From an uncultured Lysobacteraceae bacterium (GTDB lineage Bacteria; Pseudomonadota; Gammaproteobacteria; Xanthomonadales; Rhodanobacteraceae): DNA of 12,805 nucleotides. Position numbers and translations under genes: made by a program. Positions 11,372 to 12,805 of the stretch are shown here, in pieces. Numbering within the stretch: the stretch's first letter is position 1; every line of letters begins with the position of its first letter. The DNA is taken from the NCBI GenBank assembly GCA_946480705.1, contig CAMLLF010000031.1, positions 1 through 12,805 of the forward strand. The letters run 5' to 3'. The notes under the pieces were generated by a model. It worked only from the letters and a program-made list of their open reading frames with translations, made no database searches and was not told the origin of the DNA.

Positions 11372-12277
11372 ATGAACAGCCTGCGTAGTCACCTCTTTCT
11401 GCTGCTGCTGAAGTACAGGCACGTTTTTCGCGGAAAACTGCGCCGCCCCGTCGTTGATCGAACGACGTCGATTGCGGCATTGCGCGCGCGTGCCGACAAA
11501 TCGTCCGCGCGCTTTGGCAGTCTGCCGCGCGGCATCGAGGTGGCGCCGGTCTCGATCGACGGCATCGCGGCCGAATGGGTACGTCCACCGGTCGATGGCG
11601 CGCGTGTGATCCTGTATTTCCACGGCGGCGGCTACGTGATGGGTTCGCGAGTTTCCCATCGCCCTGCAGTCGCGAACTTCGTCGCCGGCAGCGGTCTGGC
11701 GGCACTGGTGTTCGACTATCGCCTCGCGCCCGAGCACCCGTTTCCCGCAGCACTGGAAGACGCGCTGGCGGCTTATTCCTGGCTGCTGGCGCGTGAAACA
11801 AGCGACGACATCGTGTTTCTTGGCGACTCGGCCGGTGGCGGGCTTGCGCTCGCCACGCTGCTGGCATTGCGGGATCGCGGCATGCCCCTGCCGGCCGCAG
11901 CGGCAGTCATGTCGCCGTGGACGGACTTGACGTGCACCGGCGAGACCTACCGGCGTCCGGATCCGCTGGCACCTGCCGGCTCGTGGCACGTATTCGCACA
12001 CCACTATTGCGCCGGCCAGGATCCGCGAAATCCGATGATTTCGCCTTTGTACGGCGATCAACGCGGGTTGCCGCCGCTGCTGATCCACGTGGGCGAACGG
12101 GAATCCATGCTGAGTGACTCAACGCGTCTGGCCGAAAAGGCGCGCGAAGCGGGTGTCCGCGTCCGCCTGCATGTCGGGCGCGGAATGGTGCATTGCTACC
12201 CAGTGTTCTCGCCGAAGTTTCCGGAAGCCAGGAAGGCCATGGACGATATCTGCGAGTTCCTGCGTACCGGTAGGTAG
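11372..12277 (+). CDS. Alpha/beta hydrolase, HSL-type (family IV) esterase or lactone hydrolase
   Basis: A 301-residue alpha/beta hydrolase of the alpha/beta-hydrolase_3 family, predicted to cleave short-chain esters or lactones. The oxyanion-hole motif HGGGY is at 84-88, the nucleophile is S153 in GDSAGG, and the catalytic histidine is H274 (GMVHCYPVF). The acid is E244 or D249 in GERESMLSDS; alignment with DPLRD-type relatives favours position 244, which would make it Glu, but I cannot settle this by eye. FDYRLAPEHPFPAALED is also diagnostic. The motif set resembles monoterpene epsilon-lactone hydrolases as much as general esterases. The N-terminus (MNSLRSHLFLLLLKYR) has a short hydrophobic stretch but no clear cleavage site, so cytoplasmic or membrane-associated. 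The ribosome site is weak (GGG about eight bases upstream); the frame is open further 5' but without family resemblance. No operon partner. Confidence 0.92.
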   Translation: MNSLRSHLFLLLLKYRHVFRGKLRRPVVDRTTSIAALRARADKSSARFGSLPRGIEVAPVSIDGIAAEWVRPPVDGARVILYFHGGGYVMGSRVSHRPAVANFVAGSGLAALVFDYRLAPEHPFPAALEDALAAYSWLLARETSDDIVFLGDSAGGGLALATLLALRDRGMPLPAAAAVMSPWTDLTCTGETYRRPDPLAPAGSWHVFAHHYCAGQDPRNPMISPLYGDQRGLPPLLIHVGERESMLSDSTRLAEKAREAGVRVRLHVGRGMVHCYPVFSPKFPEARKAMDDICEFLRTGR

Positions 12278-12348
12278 CGCGTGCGGATCGCCAGTGTTGT
12301 TCAGGCTGCCGAAAGTCGGTCAGCCGCGCAGGGATCGAATCGGCGGCG

Positions 12349-12368
12349 GCCGTCAGCCGGAACGGCCT
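12349..12368 (+). terminator. Weak hairpin after the hydrolase gene
   Basis: GGCCGT (12349-12354) pairs with ACGGCC (12363-12368) around an 8-base loop, 72 bases after the stop. It is followed by TGCTTTC, only a token T-tract. A possible inefficient terminator. Confidence 0.25.
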
Positions 12369-12491
12369 GCTTTCACGATTGCCGCTGGACGAATTCGCCG
12401 AGCACACGTTTTGCGGGAATGGCTTGAGTTGCTTACTCGCCGCCGTCGCGTTTCCCGGCGCGGCCGTGAGCCCGGAGCCGGAGGCCGGAAT

Positions 12492-12511
12492 GCGCCACGT
12501 CGTCGTGGCGC
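12492..12511. repeat. Perfect 8-bp hairpin with TCGT loop
   Basis: GCGCCACG (12492-12499) and CGTGGCGC (12504-12511) enclose a four-base loop. This is the tightest hairpin in the window and lies 113 bases before the next start codon. It lacks a T-tract, so it may be a regulatory or REP-like hairpin rather than a terminator. Confidence 0.45.
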
Positions 12512-12623
12512 CCGGGCCGTCTCCATCGCCTCTGACTGACGGCAGCGACGGCTGGGAGAATTTTCGCCTCCCGCGCACCTACTTCGTGCCGGCGCACGCC
12601 TTGCGCCTTCATGGAGTACGGCC

Positions 12624-12805
12624 ATGCCTACCGTCCATCTCGGCCGGAAGAACGAGCCCGCCTACCGACTCGAGCGCAGTCCGGATCTCATTGCGGTGCG
12701 CACGCGCAGCGGGCGCTCGGTCGCGCGGCCAGCTGGCTGCCGACGCTCTTGCCGATCCTGGGCGCCCTGCTGCTGCACGGGGCGGTCGTCGGAGCTGGCC
12801 TGCTC
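12624..12805 (+). CDS. 5' part of an unidentified protein, with a possible frame change
   Basis: An ATG with GGAG seven bases upstream begins a frame open to the window edge. The first 33 residues (MPTVHLGRKNEPAYRLERSP, then DLIAVRTRSGRSV) look like genuine protein, with a G/C-biased third position. After about 12720 this frame becomes Arg/Cys-rich and implausible, while the frame one base earlier reads ASWLPTLLPILGALLLHGAV, a clear hydrophobic helix with almost exclusively G or C third bases. Either a frameshift (natural or sequencing) lies near 12712-12728, or the true gene starts at the ATG at 12611 in the other frame, which lacks a ribosome site and has poorer codon use. The start faintly recalls N-termini of S8 peptidases and the helix recalls TonB-like anchors; neither is good enough to name it. 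Confidence 0.5.
   Translation, partial: MPTVHLGRKNEPAYRLERSPDLIAVRTRSGRSVARPAGCRRSCRSWAPCCCTGRSSELAC

Larger units (their letters stand above)
12278..12623. other. Gene-free region between the hydrolase and the right-edge gene
   Basis: No supported gene in these 346 bases. It contains two hairpins, listed separately. A clear Shine-Dalgarno (GGAG, 12613-12616) for the next gene is at the right end. No convincing promoter pair was found. Confidence 0.5.

Noticed and set aside
11031..11375. 114-codon frame between the secreted protein and the hydrolase
   Set aside because: No ribosome site, low-complexity composition, overlaps the hydrolase start, and contains one arm of a repeat in a frame different from the other.
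12353..12625. Minus-strand 90-codon frame in the gap before the right-edge gene
   Set aside because: Arg-rich composition typical of GC-rich noncoding DNA; no ribosome site or family resemblance.

Overview
The window is strongly GC-rich chromosomal DNA from a proteobacterium, most likely a gammaproteobacterium of the Xanthomonadales type (Lysobacter, Luteimonas or Dokdonella relatives). This placement rests on the GltB, GlnB and UbiK sequences, TACACT-type -10 boxes, and an inverted pair of GGGAATC heptad arrays of a kind I recall from that order. It is an inference from memory, not a search result. The genes are intact housekeeping and accessory genes, with no phage, transposase, CRISPR or RNA gene visible.

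Layout. (1) 1-4471, minus strand: gltB, the glutamate synthase large subunit, with the first codons of a translationally coupled gene (probably gltD) at the window edge. (2) 4472-4959: a long upstream region with several short palindromes, a possible gltB promoter, and a 10-bp inverted repeat next to the following gene. (3) 4960-8528, plus strand: a two-gene signalling operon joined by an ATGA overlap. It encodes a REC-EAL response regulator (a predicted c-di-GMP phosphodiesterase, RocR-like) and a membrane hybrid kinase ordered 4HB_MCP-like sensor, HAMP, HisKA, HATPase, REC, HPt. (4) 8691-9029, minus strand: a PII protein (glnB), divergent from ubiK at 9273-9530. Between them lies a perfect 16-bp palindrome with an extra half-site. 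(5) 9531-9998: no gene, but strong hairpins and the inverted heptad arrays. (6) 9999-10964: a secreted ten-cysteine protein with faint thaumatin-like features. (7) 10965-11371: no confident gene; a degenerate direct repeat. (8) 11372-12277: an HSL-family (family IV) alpha/beta hydrolase. (9) 12278-12623: hairpins only. (10) 12624 to the end: a partial gene whose coding signal seems to change frame.

How the parts fit. GltB(D) and PII both belong to nitrogen assimilation. The kinase/EAL pair lies between them on the opposite strand and forms a self-contained phosphorelay (H290, then D593, then H738, then D61 of the regulator) that probably couples a small-molecule or envelope signal to c-di-GMP breakdown. 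UbiK assists ubiquinone synthesis. The secreted protein and the hydrolase look like accessory functions with no evident link to the rest. The most distinctive items are the chemoreceptor-type sensor on a c-di-GMP phosphorelay, the PII/UbiK operator-like palindrome, the heptad-array element, the secreted protein and the frame switch at the right edge.
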